A stretch of DNA of 64,000 nt from Flaccisagitta enflata (GCA_965153355.1 OZ231127.1:87544001-87608000); one strand, 5' to 3'. Shown: positions 1-12,603, numbered from the stretch's first letter. Numbers and translations are program-made. The notes: generated by a model not told the origin, from the letters alone.

Positions 1-20
1 TCTCTTATTTTTCTTCTCCC

Positions 21-232
21 TTTTTATTCGCGTGCACGTGACCCTACAACCCACTCTATCCGTCTGTCGGTCTGTCTATTGGTCGGTCGCTAACGCTTTG
101 CTTTTTTTTGTCGTTTTACTTCACTTTAAGTTATTTTAAGTTAATTTAAGTCTTTTGGTCTTTTAGTCTTTTAGTCTTTTGGTCTTATGGTCATAACAAC
201 CGCACGCGACTGTAAGGTGTTGGCTTTGTTTT
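21..232 (-). mobile_element. Hairpin SINE-like element, diverged
   Basis: From tttttattcgcgtgcacgtg to ccgcacgcgac..ggctttgtttt. The middle has a ttttagtcttttggtc repeat. Confidence 0.6.
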
Positions 233-308
233 CATCGAGCTTGCAAGTTTACTAGCCTGATCCTGGAATTTGGGCAACATGGCGTTTGTAACAAATCTCG
301 TTTTGCAT

Positions 309-503
309 AAAACACGGCCGGTACACGGCTACCCCAGTCGCGTGCGAGTGGGCAGGGGTAGTATTTGAGTTACGGGAGCATTTGGGCAGGAGCAGCGAAG
401 CCAAAGACCGCAAAAACATAAAAAAAAGTAAAAATGGGGACTGACCGACTGGCCAACGGACGGACATAGAGGAGTGTGGAGTCGCGTAGCACGCGACTAA
501 AAA
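309..503 (+). mobile_element. Hairpin SINE-like element, near full length
   Basis: Family plan (sense): aaggccggatacacggctac, ccagtcgcgtgcgggtgggc, a gcaggagcagtga block, a CCGA-rich tract, then the 3' hairpin AGTCGCGTAGCACGCGACT and AAAAA. This copy has all parts. Members are about 150-300 bp and non-coding. Confidence 0.85.
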
Positions 504-730
504 GTTTCATTTGGATACTCATCTGAATGCAAAAGAAAACGTTGCCATTGTATGCCTCTAGAGATAACATCGTGCGTGAGCTCTGGAGTCATTTCATTTC
601 TTTCAGTTTCATTTGACACCGATGGAAAACGCCTTGTTTTGTTCCCTGAGGACAGAAATGAGCCTGCTTATGTCCCGGTATCTACCACCTGCTTACGTTC
701 TGGCATCTACCACCTAAGTCCATACCTTTG

Positions 731-906
731 ACGACTCTACAACCCGCTTTGTCAGTTGGTCTGTTGGTTGGTTGGTCACATTTTTCTTTTTTTTTATGAT
801 CTCACTTCTTTGACCTCACTGCTCCTGCCCAAATGGTCTAGTGACCTCAAATATGGCCCCTGCCCACCCGCACGCGACTTGGGTAGCCATGTATCCGGCC
901 TTGTTT
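731..906 (-). mobile_element. Hairpin SINE-like element
   Basis: Lacks most of the terminal hairpin (acgactctacaaccc start); 5' end intact. Confidence 0.8.
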
Positions 907-1081
907 TGATTTCCTCCGGAAAGAAACGAGGTAAAGAGGAAAACTGTCAACCATCTTCACGGCTTAGACGTCTCAATGACGGCTCAAAGTGGTGAAAACC
1001 ACGATGATAATTGTTACGATGAAAACGAAGGCGACAAAGATGTCCATATGGTTGATACGGATGTTGACAAAGATGAGAATG

Positions 1082-1448
1082 GTGATCACTACGCCAATAG
1101 CATCCCGGGACTTTGCTGAATCGCTCTTATGCGACCCCTCCGTAATATGACACTTACAATTACATTTCAAATGAGCCAATGCGCAGCTCTCTAGCTTGAT
1201 GGGAACCTTTTTTAGGGTCCATTTAAAGTTTACATAGAAATCAATGGGAAATAATCCCCTTAAGAGTCCCCTTAAAAAAATCTTTTTATTTTCTTTGTTA
1301 ATTTCAAATTGAGCCTAAAAAAGGTTCCCATCAAGGTAGAAAGCTGCGCATTGGCGTGTTTGAAATAAAATGGTGAATGTCACATTACAAAGGGGGCGCA
1401 CAGGAGCGATTCAGCAAAATCCAGGGATGCAATCGGCGTAGTGATCAC
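1082..1448. mobile_element. Palindromic MITE, 367 bp
   Basis: Arms of about 145 bp are inverted copies starting GTGATCACTACGCC; both contain gccaatgcgcagct and gatgggaaccttttt. ATG flanks both ends. The inner loop is about 80 bp. Confidence 0.75.
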
Positions 1449-2149
1449 ATGGATGATATTGATGATGACAACAATGGCTACTGTATCTATACATTTTTCA
1501 CTGTGGATTGGTAGATTATTAGGTTAAGGAAAGTTGGACAACGTCACTACTCAACCCCTAATAAAGGGCTTTACCGCTTTAAGGGCCAGGGCCTTTGGAG
1601 CTTTCAATGGTGTTTCATCCGTACACATTACAATACAGCTACTACCCGCCACACCGGACCCAAGAGTAACAGATATCCACCTACTATGGATGTAGAACCC
1701 TAATGCCTTTACCTTATTTCTCTCATTTCTTTTATGTCTTTGATTAGCAATTGCAGAAATCTAATTTATAATGGATAACATTTGTTGATCCCTTGACACC
1801 CGTTGTTGCGAGGTTAAACTGTTCTTCACTGGCACCCCTGGTCTCATAACTGTGCAGAAGATTCAATTTGATGTAACCATCTATGACCATTACCATTATT
1901 ATCCAATTTTCACCTCCATTTTGAAAGACATACTAATATCAGTCTCTGTACTAGACCGACGGCTTGATCTCGACAGACATAACTTAATCACATAACCTGT
2001 AACATACGTGTTTTGGCACATGTATAAACAGTATGCATCTTGTCTGTTTACAAACAGCGTAGTATACAAAGATTGAATTCATAGATTAGTAATCTGTTAC
2101 AAAGATCCCCTCAAGAAACTCACTCCACACACCTAACACATTCTCTTCG

Positions 2150-2370
2150 TGACAACAACCAGGACGACGCCCCCCTTCCCCAACATCCCCCCCCACCACC
2201 ACCACCACAACGACGCCCCCCTTCCCCACTCCCTCCCCACCACCTTTGTGCTATGGGTTTTCCGTCAGGCGGAGACACGAGCGCGATAAAATTTCAAAAC
2301 AAATGACGCAAAGGCGCAGCGCAGCGCAGCGCAGTAAAGGAGCAGGGCTGAGGGGCAGGCGCAGCGCAGC
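2150..2370. repeat. CCA-rich and GCGCA repeats
   Basis: (CCA)n near 2195 and gcgcagcgcagcgcag near 2313-2335 and 2359-2380. 1449-2150 holds only remnants of the GCAATAA element. Confidence 0.75.
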
Positions 2371-2384
2371 ACAGCACAGCGATA

Positions 2385-2775
2385 CTATCTTGGAAAAAAT
2401 AATAGTCCAAGTTGAATAAAGGAATGACTCAATTTTATATTTTATCTAATAATGGCTATTTTTGTAAACCTTGTATTTAAAATGGCATATTTAAAGTTCA
2501 AAGACTGTTTGTGTCTGGAAGTGTATGCTTTGGTAAAGCATATCCAGCCATTTTGGAGTGAAATGCTCAACACATTATTTACAAATTCTGAAAAAAATGA
2601 CACTCCCACTTTTTTGGTGTAGAATCCAAACAGATAAAGCTTTGAGTCGCCGCTTGGCGGCAATTGCTAACCCTGTTTATTAGCTTCACAATGGTCACCA
2701 TTTTTTTCATCAAAACATGTATATCAAAGCAACAAAATGACTAAACGTCCTGGATTTTTATTTTTTCCAAGATAG
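2385..2775. mobile_element. Tc1/mariner-type MITE, 391 bp (CTATCTTGG family)
   Basis: Inverted ends CTATCTTGGAAAAAATAA, TA on both sides. Shares the internal cttggcggcaattgc and gtcctgga blocks with the copy at 58095. Confidence 0.85.
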
Positions 2776-2813
2776 TACAAATCGATCCCAGCCAATAGGG
2801 GGAGCTAGAAGAA

Positions 2814-3062
2814 AAACAAGGCCGGATACACGGCTACCCCAGTCGCGTGCGGGTGGGCAGGGGCCATATTTGAGGTCAGTGGAGCATTTGGGCAGGAGCG
2901 AAATAGTCTAAAACCCCATAAACGCCGAAAAAGTAAAGTGTGACGGACCGACGGACCGACGGACCGACGGACCGACGGACCGAGGGACCGACGGACCGAC
3001 GGACCGATGGACCGACGGACCGAAAAAGCGGGGTGTAGAGCCGCGTAGCACGCGACTAAAAA
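2814..3062 (+). mobile_element. Hairpin SINE-like element
   Basis: Complete, with about 18 CCGACGGA-type units. Flanks share aaaaacaa. Confidence 0.88.
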
Positions 3063-3465
3063 CAAAATGAGTCCCTTCGCTGTGAATGATAAAATACACC
3101 GATAAAGATAGAATGAAGAAAAAATAAACAAAAGGGAAAAGAAAGGAGAGAGAGAGAACATTGACATGAGAATAAAAGAATTTGCCAGGAGAGATGGATT
3201 GAATCATTAAAGAAAAATGAGGGAAATAAAAACTTTTTTACGACCGTTTGTGAGATGGAACGAGAATGAGGCAAACGGCGGAGAAAGAGATATTGTTGTT
3301 ATTCTTTTTATTGGTTGTTGTTTTTTTGTTGTTGTTTATCTTATTGCCAATGTTTCTGCTATTGTATACTCACCCACGTCGGCTTCTACACCAACATTTC
3401 AGCAGCTGTTCATTCTTTTTCATCCGCGGTCTAAGTAAGGTTCGGAATACATGTGTTGTAGAACA

Positions 3466-3649
3466 AAACAAGGCCGGATACACAGCTACCGAAGTCGCGG
3501 GCGGGTGGGCAGGAGCCATATTTGAGGTCACCAGACCATTTGGGCAGGAGCAGTGAAGTCAAAGAAATAAAATCATAAAAAAAAGTAAAGTGTGACCGAC
3601 CGACCGACAGACAAAGCGGGTTGTAGAGTCGCGTGCACGCGACTAAAAA
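3466..3649 (+). mobile_element. Hairpin SINE-like element
   Basis: Complete with a short CCGA tract and hairpin loop GTGC. Confidence 0.87.
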
Positions 3650-4004
3650 TCATGAAAACCGACCTTTCTTAACTTTTCCCTCAAAAGGGCGTATAGGCTG
3701 GCAGGGGTGAGTGGGGTGGTCAGAGGAGGTCTTGGCTTTCTATTTCAGGGGTTTGTATGTTTGCCGCTTTGTGGTTACTTACTTACCTATCTACCTAGAC
3801 CTAGAGATGCATGGACGCCTCTAAAACGTAGTCTTTCAGATAGTGTGATAAATATTCATAAGATATGCAGATAATACACTGTCAACGAATTGCCAGATTT
3901 GACCGACATTGATTACTGGGTGTGCCACATTTATACATCAATTCATTTATTCAACTTATTCAACTTAAAAGCGGCAGTGTTAAAAGATATAAAAGAAGAA
4001 AACA

Positions 4005-4170
4005 GGACAACAAGTGACGCGGGATCACAGTATCGTTGTGGATGGGTGGGCAGGGGCGTCCAACCCCAATTTTCATCCCAACCCTTAAAACACACACAAA
4101 CATACAAAAAATGCATCTTTAATTCTCATTTCCTATTAACCAGCGGAAGGACGGGTGGACAAAGTCTCTT
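4005..4170 (+). mobile_element. Related short element (second subtype)
   Basis: gatcacagtatcgttgtgga, tgggcaggggcgtccaaccc; counterpart at 13850. It lies just beyond the LINE 3' end. Confidence 0.5.
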
Positions 4171-4259
4171 ATAATATCTTTTATTTGTCATGAGCGACAG
4201 AGCACACACCAACATACATAGCTATAAACTACTACATGAAGACAAGGAGAAAAAAAAAG

Positions 4260-5597
4260 TTAGTTAGAAATACGTTGAAAATAGAACTTCTGCAGGCATT
4301 CCAAAGTAGAGTTACCAATCTTTGTGAGCTGCTTCAAAAAATTACGCGAGCGATTTTCAAAAATCTCCGTCAAAGATAGGTAACCAAAAGAGAGACGTAA
4401 ATAGCGTACACTCTCCCATCTGTTGTACGTAAAAATACGGCGAATGCAGTCATTCAAAGCTACATTCAATGGCTGCATTTGACCAGCAGAATATTGTATG
4501 GCATCACATGCATACGTAAGATGAGGAACACAAGTTGCAAACAACATTTTCATTAGAATTTGTTCGGACGGCTTTTGATGAACGTTTAACACTGAATTAG
4601 CTGCAGAACGAAATTTTATGAGTGGTTTCAAATGCGATGTTGAAAATACAATACCAGCAACTACTGTGACACCTAGGTATTTATACTTATCGACGAACTC
4701 GAGATTCTTTCCATACATCGTAAAAGTTGGTTCATTTATGCGTTTACCAAAATACATCACTTTTGACTTGGCAGGGTTGTATGAGAGACACCAGGTTAAA
4801 CCATAAGCTACGCATGTATCGAGAAGAAGTTGTAAAGCAGAGCGACATGGTGCCAATAAACAAATATCATCCGCGTAGACAATGCAAGAAAGAAATAAAT
4901 CTACGATGTGACATCCGAGGTTTAATTTTTTCAATTCTTGGATTAAATCGTCAATATATACTACAAAAAGTCTCGGACTAAGAACTCCGCCCTGACGAAC
5001 ACCAGAATATACACGAAAAGTCTCACTAAAAATTCCATTCCATTTCACCAAGCTTGTCAAATTTGAATACCAATAAATGAGTAAATTCAAAAAACAAAGA
5101 GGTATTCCTCGTTTCATCAATTTTATGAAAAGTCCGTTATGATTCACTTTATCAAAACCCTTAGAACAATCTAAAAATGCTGCAAAGACATTTGAACCAC
5201 GATTAGTAAAATAATCAATACATTCCCTCAAGGCAAATATTGCATGAGAAGTCGAGTGACGTTTCTTATAACCGAATTGCACCGAATCAGTAAAAAGAAT
5301 ATGACCAATTTTCATTAACATCGCATGTTCAAATAAAAAAGAAAAGACAACACCTAAAGTAAGACCGCGATAATTTCCTGAGTCAGAGTGGTCACCCTCG
5401 GTATCTTTTATCAAAGGTGTTATGACACCATTCAAAAATTCGTAAGGAACATAAGAGTGCTGAATCATAGCATTAAATAAAAGATGCAGATGAAAAGCAA
5501 GTTTAGGAGAACCGTAAAGTATGTGTTCAGCTTTAACAAATGAAGCAGACGCTTTACCAGTTTTTAACTTCGCCATCACATCAACCATGTCAACCAT
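4260..5597 (-). CDS. 5'-truncated non-LTR (LINE) reverse transcriptase
   Basis: 445 codons without a stop. It carries the LINE RT motifs in order: KTGKAS near the start, NYRGLTL, AAFLDCSKGFDKVNH with the first Asp at 143, SGVRQGGVLSP near 200 and YADD at 241-244, then the thumb region KYKYLGVTV. The apurinic endonuclease domain and N-terminal ORF are missing, as usual for 5'-truncated copies. The 5' break abuts the end of a hairpin element (about 5599-5636). A possible polyadenylation signal (aataaa on the - strand) lies near 4171. The clade (Jockey/CR1/I-like) cannot be decided by eye. The intact RT frame suggests a young insertion. Confidence 0.88.
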   Translation of the reverse strand: MVDMVDVMAKLKTGKASASFVKAEHILYGSPKLAFHLHLLFNAMIQHSYVPYEFLNGVITPLIKDTEGDHSDSGNYRGLTLGVVFSFLFEHAMLMKIGHILFTDSVQFGYKKRHSTSHAIFALRECIDYFTNRGSNVFAAFLDCSKGFDKVNHNGLFIKLMKRGIPLCFLNLLIYWYSNLTSLVKWNGIFSETFRVYSGVRQGGVLSPRLFVVYIDDLIQELKKLNLGCHIVDLFLSCIVYADDICLLAPCRSALQLLLDTCVAYGLTWCLSYNPAKSKVMYFGKRINEPTFTMYGKNLEFVDKYKYLGVTVVAGIVFSTSHLKPLIKFRSAANSVLNVHQKPSEQILMKMLFATCVPHLTYACDAIQYSAGQMQPLNVALNDCIRRIFTYNRWESVRYLRLSFGYLSLTEIFENRSRNFLKQLTKIGNSTLECLQKFYFQRISN

Positions 5598-5844
5598 GTT
5601 ATAGAGTTGCTAGTTTCGTGTCCGCGACTAAAAAGTCAGGATTTCTAAAAGGTCATGCTACCAACCTCGAGAAAATAACACAATCTCAATCATTCGTCAC
5701 AACTACTTTGATGCTCTCCCTGTCTTTCTCTTCCGTCAGTGTTACCTTGTTTTCTTGTTGCCTTGTTTTCTTTGAGCGTTGATGTCGATTGATTGGCGTT
5801 GATATGTGAATAATCAACCAAGGTATTTTCGTAGTTCCACTTAC

Positions 5845-6134
5845 CTCTGATTGTCAAAGTTGATATTTCCTCTTGAATGTTTTCCCTTGAATCGATTTGT
5901 AGATCAATCAAATTCCCATACACTTGTTTTTTAGCCATTATTCTCCTGAAACTTCAAGAAGTCTCGCTTTTGCTCAGGAGCCCAAAAAGAGACAATGTCG
6001 TCAAGGACACAGGGGGGCAGTGGGTCCGTCCATCTGCAGGCACATATATCTGCCCCCTCTATAACAGGAACTTTTAGTGTTCGGATCTTTAAGACACCAG
6101 GTGTGTCAACATTCATTACATTTATGCTACACAT
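5845..6134 (-). CDS. Spliced-looking exon of unknown gene, with overlapping stop and start
   Basis: On the - strand a strong acceptor (ttttttttttgcag) and a perfect donor (cagag|gtaagt) bound 290 bases. One frame reads MCSINVMNVDTPGVLKI and on to FLKFQENNG then stops; the stop overlaps an ATG in a second frame (ATGGCTAA) which continues MAKKQVYGNLIDLQIDSREN to the donor. The exon may hold a 5' UTR with the start ATG (good context, aataATGG), or it may be a frame-shifted pseudogene. I recognise no family. Downstream on this strand lies the LINE insertion. Confidence 0.35.
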
Positions 6135-6296
6135 CTGCAAAAAAAAAGTGCTCATATCACTCTTCTAGTTGGTCCAAGAAGTAGATGCATAATTTACGTT
6201 TTGGCTCACCTCTAGACTTCACAACACTCGCTCACCTCCCTCAGTACTCGCTGAGCTACAGACTACTATCAAGGAAATATGTTTTGCAGCATCTTT

Positions 6297-6366
6297 CAAG
6301 AGAGATATCTCAACTTCCAGTTTAGATAAGAAAACGAAATTCATGAGCATTTTGATATACATTGAA
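6297..6366 (+). repeat. 70-bp direct repeat, left copy
   Basis: Identical to 19275-19344 (agagatatctcaacttccag..). The two copies bracket the satellite array. Confidence 0.95.
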
Positions 6367-6704
6367 CAAGGCCAACACCTATAAGTCGCGTGCGAGATTT
6401 ACATTACTAAAATCTAAAAGGCTGGTCTCGCGCTGAGCGATCAGAAAACCTTCCAGCCAGCGGAGCCCCTGAAAATGCTAAGTCCGTGAGCGATCAGAAA
6501 ATCACCCAGTCAGTGGAAGAACATTTTCTGTTAGTCTCATGAACATTTTTCTGGTGTCTCTTTATTTTTTAATGATGGAAGGTCGTTTTCTGTTAGTCTC
6601 TGATCCTAGATTTTCGATGTGTCTCTTAGCTGGTATACTATATCAATGAGTCGAGTCTAACAGCTTAGACAGCTATCAGCTGTCGGGGAGAAGAACAGAA
6701 AATG

Positions 6705-6890
6705 TAAGTACAGTTGAACCCCGCAATAATGGTTGTCAAGGGACCACCAAATTTTATCTGATGAAAGCGGATTTCTGTTATTGCCAATACAAGAATTTAA
6801 AAGAAATGATATGAAAAGACTAAGATTCTATGTCTATTATACATAGATTTCCTTACTCTGGGTCTAGTGTAGCTGGGTGTAACTGTATAG
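6705..6890. repeat. GCAATAA/TTATTGC element remnant
   Basis: accccgcaataatgg, gggaccaccaaattttatct and gcggatttctgttattgcca recur at 61060-61400 and weakly at 1640-1760. 6400-6700 holds no recognised feature. Confidence 0.5.
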
Positions 6891-9800
6891 GAACAGCGAT
6901 ACTTATTTACATACTGAGACAAAAAAAAAATTTCAGTTTAGAGACAGACAGAAGAGTAACAGAGATACATATCAGAGACAAAAAGAAAATTTGAGTTTAG
7001 AGACAAGCAAAAAATGGTTATTTGTTTCAGTTTTCTATTTGTCTCTAAATCATTTTTTTCTGTTTGTCTCTTAATAAGAAAAAACAAATTAGTCTGAGAG
7101 GCTTGCCATCTGACAGCTAAGAGCTGAAAAATATGGATTCAAAGGAGAGAAAAGAGAGAAATTAATAAGAGACTAACAGAAAATATGGGTTTAAAGACAA
7201 GAAATTGATTTTTTTAGCGGCTATGACCTGAGTTTGACAGCATTGACAGCTGACTGGGAAAGAGAAAAATTCACAGACTAACAGAAAATACTGAAAATAC
7301 AGAAAATACAGACTAACAGAAAATACTGAAAATACAGAAAATTTGGGTTTAAAGACAAGAAATGGATTTTTCTAGCAGCTTTGACCTGAGTTTGACAGCA
7401 TTGACAGCTGACTCGAAAATTGACTTACTAACTAACAGAAAATAGCGGTTTAGAGACAATCAAAAAATTGTCATCCATTTAAGAGTTGGATTTTAAAGAT
7501 ATGACTTTTCACTGATTATCTTTTTGTCCCCCTTGAATTCCTTGCATGCAGGTGGGCTGGAGAAGGTCACTAAGGTATTTTATAAGGAGCAGTGAGCTTA
7601 GAATTGACCAAGTGCAAGGGAAGTCACATACATCATTCTTGGCCCAAATCAGCAATTGAGCCACAATACAAATGTAGTAGTGAGCATAGTGTCAACAGTT
7701 GGCTGTTCAAGCTGTCAGAACCATGGACCCTTATACAGACCAAGAGCAAGAGAACTCACTGCCTGGGCAGCTTAGAGATGGAGAACCAGACAGAAAGTCA
7801 AAGAGGTAATTATGAGAGTCACATGGAAAATTAAAGTATAGAGACAAGCAGAAAATGATTATTCATGTCAGTTTTTCAGTTTGTCTCTTAATCTTAATTT
7901 TCTGTTTGTCTCTTAACTTAAAAAACCAATGGGTCTGAATGGGCCACCTAAGTTGCATGAAGGTGGGCGTGAGCAGTGATGGAACAGAAAATGATTATTC
8001 ATTTCAGTCTTCTGTTTGTCTCTGAGCCTAGAATTTTTGTTTGTCTCTTAATAAAAGGACAAATGCCAATAAGTGTGACAGCCTGGGCAGCTGAGGGCGG
8101 ATGGAGAACCAGACAGAAAGTCAAAGAGGTAATTATGAGAGACAAATGGAAAATTAAAGTTTAGAGACAAGCAGAAAATCATTATTAATTTCAGTTTTCA
8201 GTTTGTCTCTTTATCTTAATTTTCTGTTTGTCTCTTAACTTAATAAAACAAAGGGTCTGAATGGGCCTCCTAATTTGCATGAAGGTGGGCTCGAGCAGTG
8301 ATGGAACAGGAAATGAATATTCATTTCAGTTTTCTGTTTGTCTCTGGGCCTGGATTTTTTGTTTGACTCTTAATATAAAGACAAATGCCAATAAGTCTGA
8401 CAGTCTGGGCAGCTGATGGCGGATGGAGAACCAAACAGATAGTCAAAGAGGTAATTATGAGAAACAAATGGAAAACTAAAGTGTAGAGACAAGCGGAAAA
8501 TAATTATTCATCTCAGTTTTCAGTTTGTCTCCTAATCTTAATTTTCTGTCTCTTCTGTCTCTTAACTTAAAAAAACAATGGGTCTGAATGGGCCACCTAA
8601 GTTGCATGAAGGTGGGCTCGAGCAGTGATGGAGAAGGTCACTAGGGCCTTTTACAAGGAGTAGTGAGCTTAGAATTGACCAAGTGCAAGGGAAGTCACAT
8701 ACATCATTCTTGGCCCAAATCAGCAATTGAGCCACAATACAAATGTAGTAGTGAGCATAGTGTCAACAGTCGGCTGTTAAAGCTGTCAGAACCATGGACC
8801 CTTATACTGACCAAGAGCAAGAGAACTCACCGAAATGATTCTTAGCCCAAATTAGCTATTGAGCCACCCTGCAAATCTTATGAGAGCATGGTGTGTATTC
8901 TACAGAAGGGGAAACTCGTGAAAAGAGGGGCTAGTGGGGTTAACTCACATGTTAAGCCTTTTTTGTCTTCATCCCAGATCAACACCTCAAATTCACCCAA
9001 AGCCCCTTATAATATACTTATATATATACATAGGACTTCCATAGATCAAATCAGAGATCCTCTTGGGATAGTAAGTTAAGTTGGTTTAACACATGTTTTA
9101 ACCCCGCTAGCCCCTCATTCTACCCTTCTTAGGATTTTCTATATGTCTCATTTACATTCTCAGCCACACCCACCTCATCATTGTCTTGGGAGATGCTATT
9201 CTTTTAAGGCCAGAGTGAACCCTTTTTTGTTTGATGGAGACAAAAAGAAAATTCTAGTTCAGAGACAAACAGAAAATGATTGTTCATTTCAGTTTTCTGT
9301 TTGTCTCTGAGCCTCAATTTTTTGTTTGTCTCTTAATAATAAAACAAATGCCAATAAGTGTGAAAGCCTTGACAGCTCAGGGCGGTTGGAGAACCAAACA
9401 GAGATTCAAAGAGGTATTTATAAGAGACAAATGGAAAATCAAAGTTTAAAGACAAATAGAAAATGTTTTTTTCTTTAAGTTTTCTTTTTGTCTTTCAATT
9501 GCAATTTTTGTTTTGTCTCTTACCATCAAAAAACCAATGGGTCTGAATGGGCTACCCAAGTTGCATGCAGGTGGGCTCGAGCAGTGATGGAGAAGGCCAC
9601 TAGGGCATTTTTACAGGAGTAGTGAGCTTTCAAAAAGGCAGAGTGCAGGGGAAGTCACCCACATCATTTTTGGCCCAAATCAGCATTTGAGCCAAAATAC
9701 AAATTTAGTAGTGAGCATAGTGTCAACAGGTGGCTGTTTAAGCTGTCAGACGCATGTACCCCTATACTCACCAGGAGCAAGAGAACTCACTGTAATGATT

Positions 9801-11375
9801 CTTAGCCCAAATTAGCTATTGAGCCACCTTGCAAATCTTATGAGAGCATGGTGTGTATTCTACAGGAGGGGAAACTGCTGAAAAGAGGGGCTAGCGGGGT
9901 TAACTCACATGTTAAGCCTGTTTTGGCTTCACCCCAGATCAACACCTCAAATTCACCAAAAGCCCCTTATAATATACTTATATATATACATAGGACTTCC
10001 ATAATTCAAATCAGAGATCCTCTTGGGATACTAAGTTAAGTTGGTTTAACACATGTTTTAACCCCGCTAGCCCCTCATTCTACCCTTCTTAGGATTTTCT
10101 ATATGTCTCATTTACATTCTCAGCCACACCCACCTCATCATTGTTTTGGTAGATGCTATTCTTTTAAGGCCAGAGTGAACCCTTTTTTGTATGACGGAGA
10201 CAAAAAGAAAATTCTAGTTCAGAGACAAACAGAAAATGATTGTTCATTTCAGTTTTCTGTTTGTCTCTGAGCCTCAATTTTTTGTTTGTCTCATAATAAT
10301 AAAACCAATGCCAATAAGTGTGAAAGAATTGACAGCTGAGGGCGGATGGAGAACCAAACAAAGATTCAAAGAGGTATTTATAAGAGACAAATGGAAAATC
10401 AAAGTTTAGAGACAAATAGAAAATGTTTATTTCTTTAAGTTTTCTTTGAGCTTTCAAAAAGGCAGAGAGCAGGGGAAGTCACCTACATCATTTTTGGCCC
10501 AAATCAGCATTTGAGCCATAATACAAATGTAGTAGTGAGCCTAGTGTCAACAGGTGGCTGTTTTAGCTGTCAGACCCATGTACCCCTATACTCACCAGGA
10601 GCAAGAGAACTCACCGTAATGATTCTTAGCCCAAATTAGCTATTGAGCCACCTTGCAAATCTTATGAGAGCATGGTGTGTATTCTACAGAAGGGGAAACT
10701 GGTGAAAAGAGGGGCTAGTGGGGTTAACTCACATGTTAAGCCTGTTTTGGCTTCACCCCAGATCAACACCTCAAATTCACCAAAAGCCCCTTATAATATA
10801 CTTATATATATACATAGGACTTCCATAGATCAAATCAGAGATCCTCTTGGGATAACAAGTTAAGTTGGTTTAACACATGTTTTAACCCCGCTAGCCCCTC
10901 ATTCTACCCTTCTTAGGATTTTCTATATGTCTCATTTACATTCTCAGCCACACCCACCTCATCATTGTCTTGGTAGATGCTATTCTTTTAAGGCCAGAGT
11001 GAACCTTTTTTTGTTTGACAGAGACAAAAAGAAAATTCTATTTCAGAGACGAACTGAAAATGATTGTTCATTTCAGTTTTCTGTTTGTCTCTCAGCCTCA
11101 ATTTTTTGTTTGTCTCTTGATAATAAAACAAATGCCAATAAGTGTGAAAGCCTTGACAGCTGAGGGCGGATGGAGAATATGCTTAGAAGCCATCGACCAA
11201 AGTCAAAGCACCGCTCATCGCAGTATGTTATAATGTGTATATGCGTGGAAGAGGCCTGGGGAAAAAGTTTCATAAGCGTCGGAGACCTAAAACCATCAGC
11301 AGCGAGCATATTCATGAACATGATAAAAATTAAAGTAAATACTACCTTATTTACATTCAGTTAACTCTCTTTGCG

Positions 11376-11648
11376 TTTTTAGTCGCGTGCTACGCGACTC
11401 TACACCCCGCTTTGTCCGTCCGTCGGTCGGTCTGTCGGTCGGTCGGTTGGTTGGTCGGTCTGTCGGTCGGTCGGTCGGTCGGTTGGTTGGTTGGTCGGTC
11501 GGTCGGTCGGTCGGTCGGTCCCCATTTTACTTTTTTTATGTTTTTGCGGTCTTTAGCCTCAATGCACTTGCCTAAGTGCTTAAGGAACTCAATTACTGCC
11601 CCTGCCCACCCGCACGCGACTAAGCTAGCCGTGTATCCGGCCTTGTTT
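11376..11648 (-). mobile_element. Hairpin SINE-like element
   Basis: Complete, with a long GGTC/GGTTGG tract; the first element inside the hAT-like insertion. Confidence 0.88.
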
Positions 11649-11682
11649 ATCTTTTAGTTATTCTTCATGTTCCAGCTAAGCA

Positions 11683-12010
11683 TTTTTAGTCGCGTGCTAC
11701 ACGACTCTAAACCCTGCTTTGTCCATCCGTTGGTTGGTCAGTCAGTTGGTTGGTGCCCTTTTTAGTCGCGGACACGCGACTCTAGAACTTGCCGTGTCGG
11801 TCGGTAAGTCCGTCACATTTTTGAATTCCGAGCGGTTTTTGCAACACTGCTCCTGCCCAACCATCCGCGACTAGATTGCCGTGTATCCGGCCTTGTTTCC
11901 TTTTTTAGCATTTTGAGCAAATTGCTCCTGCCCAAATGCCCCAGTAACCTTATTTATCACTGCCCCTGCCCACCGGCAAGCGACTAGGGTGGCCGTGTAT
12001 CCGACCTTGT
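11683..12010 (-). mobile_element. Three adjoining hairpin element pieces
   Basis: 11683-11757 is a 3' part, 11758-11898 a copy of the tagaacttgccgtg subfamily, and 11905-12010 a 5' part. Confidence 0.75.
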
Positions 12011-12139
12011 CGTCTTTGATTGCGCCAACATAAGAGGCTCTGTCAGTGTATCTGTCTGTTTGACCTTAGGTTTGTTACGCTCAAGTAAGAAATCAATGAA
12101 ATCGACCAAAATTACTTGAAATTTCTCATGCGGGAATTT

Positions 12140-12520
12140 CAAACCATTCTTCATCTCATCTCATCTCATTCATTCATTCATTCATTCATTCATTCATTCA
12201 TTCATTCATTCATTCATTCATTCATTCATTCATACATTCATTCATTCTCACATTCTTCATTTGTTTGACAACATTCATAATTCATTGCATTCATTCATTC
12301 ATCATGCTAATTGGTTTGTAACATTCACACTTATTCATCATTAATTCATTATTCATTAATTCTCATACATTGTTAATTGATTCTTGCATTCATTCGATTC
12401 ATACATTCTTTCCATTCATCCATTTTTCCATTTGTACATTCAGTCCAATCACGCATTTCTTCCCCTCGTTCATTCATTGCAATTATTCATTCATTACAAT
12501 TGTTGAAATATTCATCATAT
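12140..12520. repeat. CATT tetranucleotide repeat
   Basis: Pure (ATTC)n at about 12165-12250, decaying to 12520. Confidence 0.95.
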
Positions 12521-12603
12521 TCATTCCATTCATAAGACATGGCCTACTATGTTGTCAAACTTAACTTGAAAGGACAACAACCCCAAGAAAAACAATAAAA
12601 AAA

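Noticed and set aside
309-503. Hairpin family as Helitrons (3' hairpin followed by CTAA)
   Set aside because: No TC at the 5' end, the hairpin is flush with the end, and one copy has an 11-bp target duplication, which Helitrons lack.
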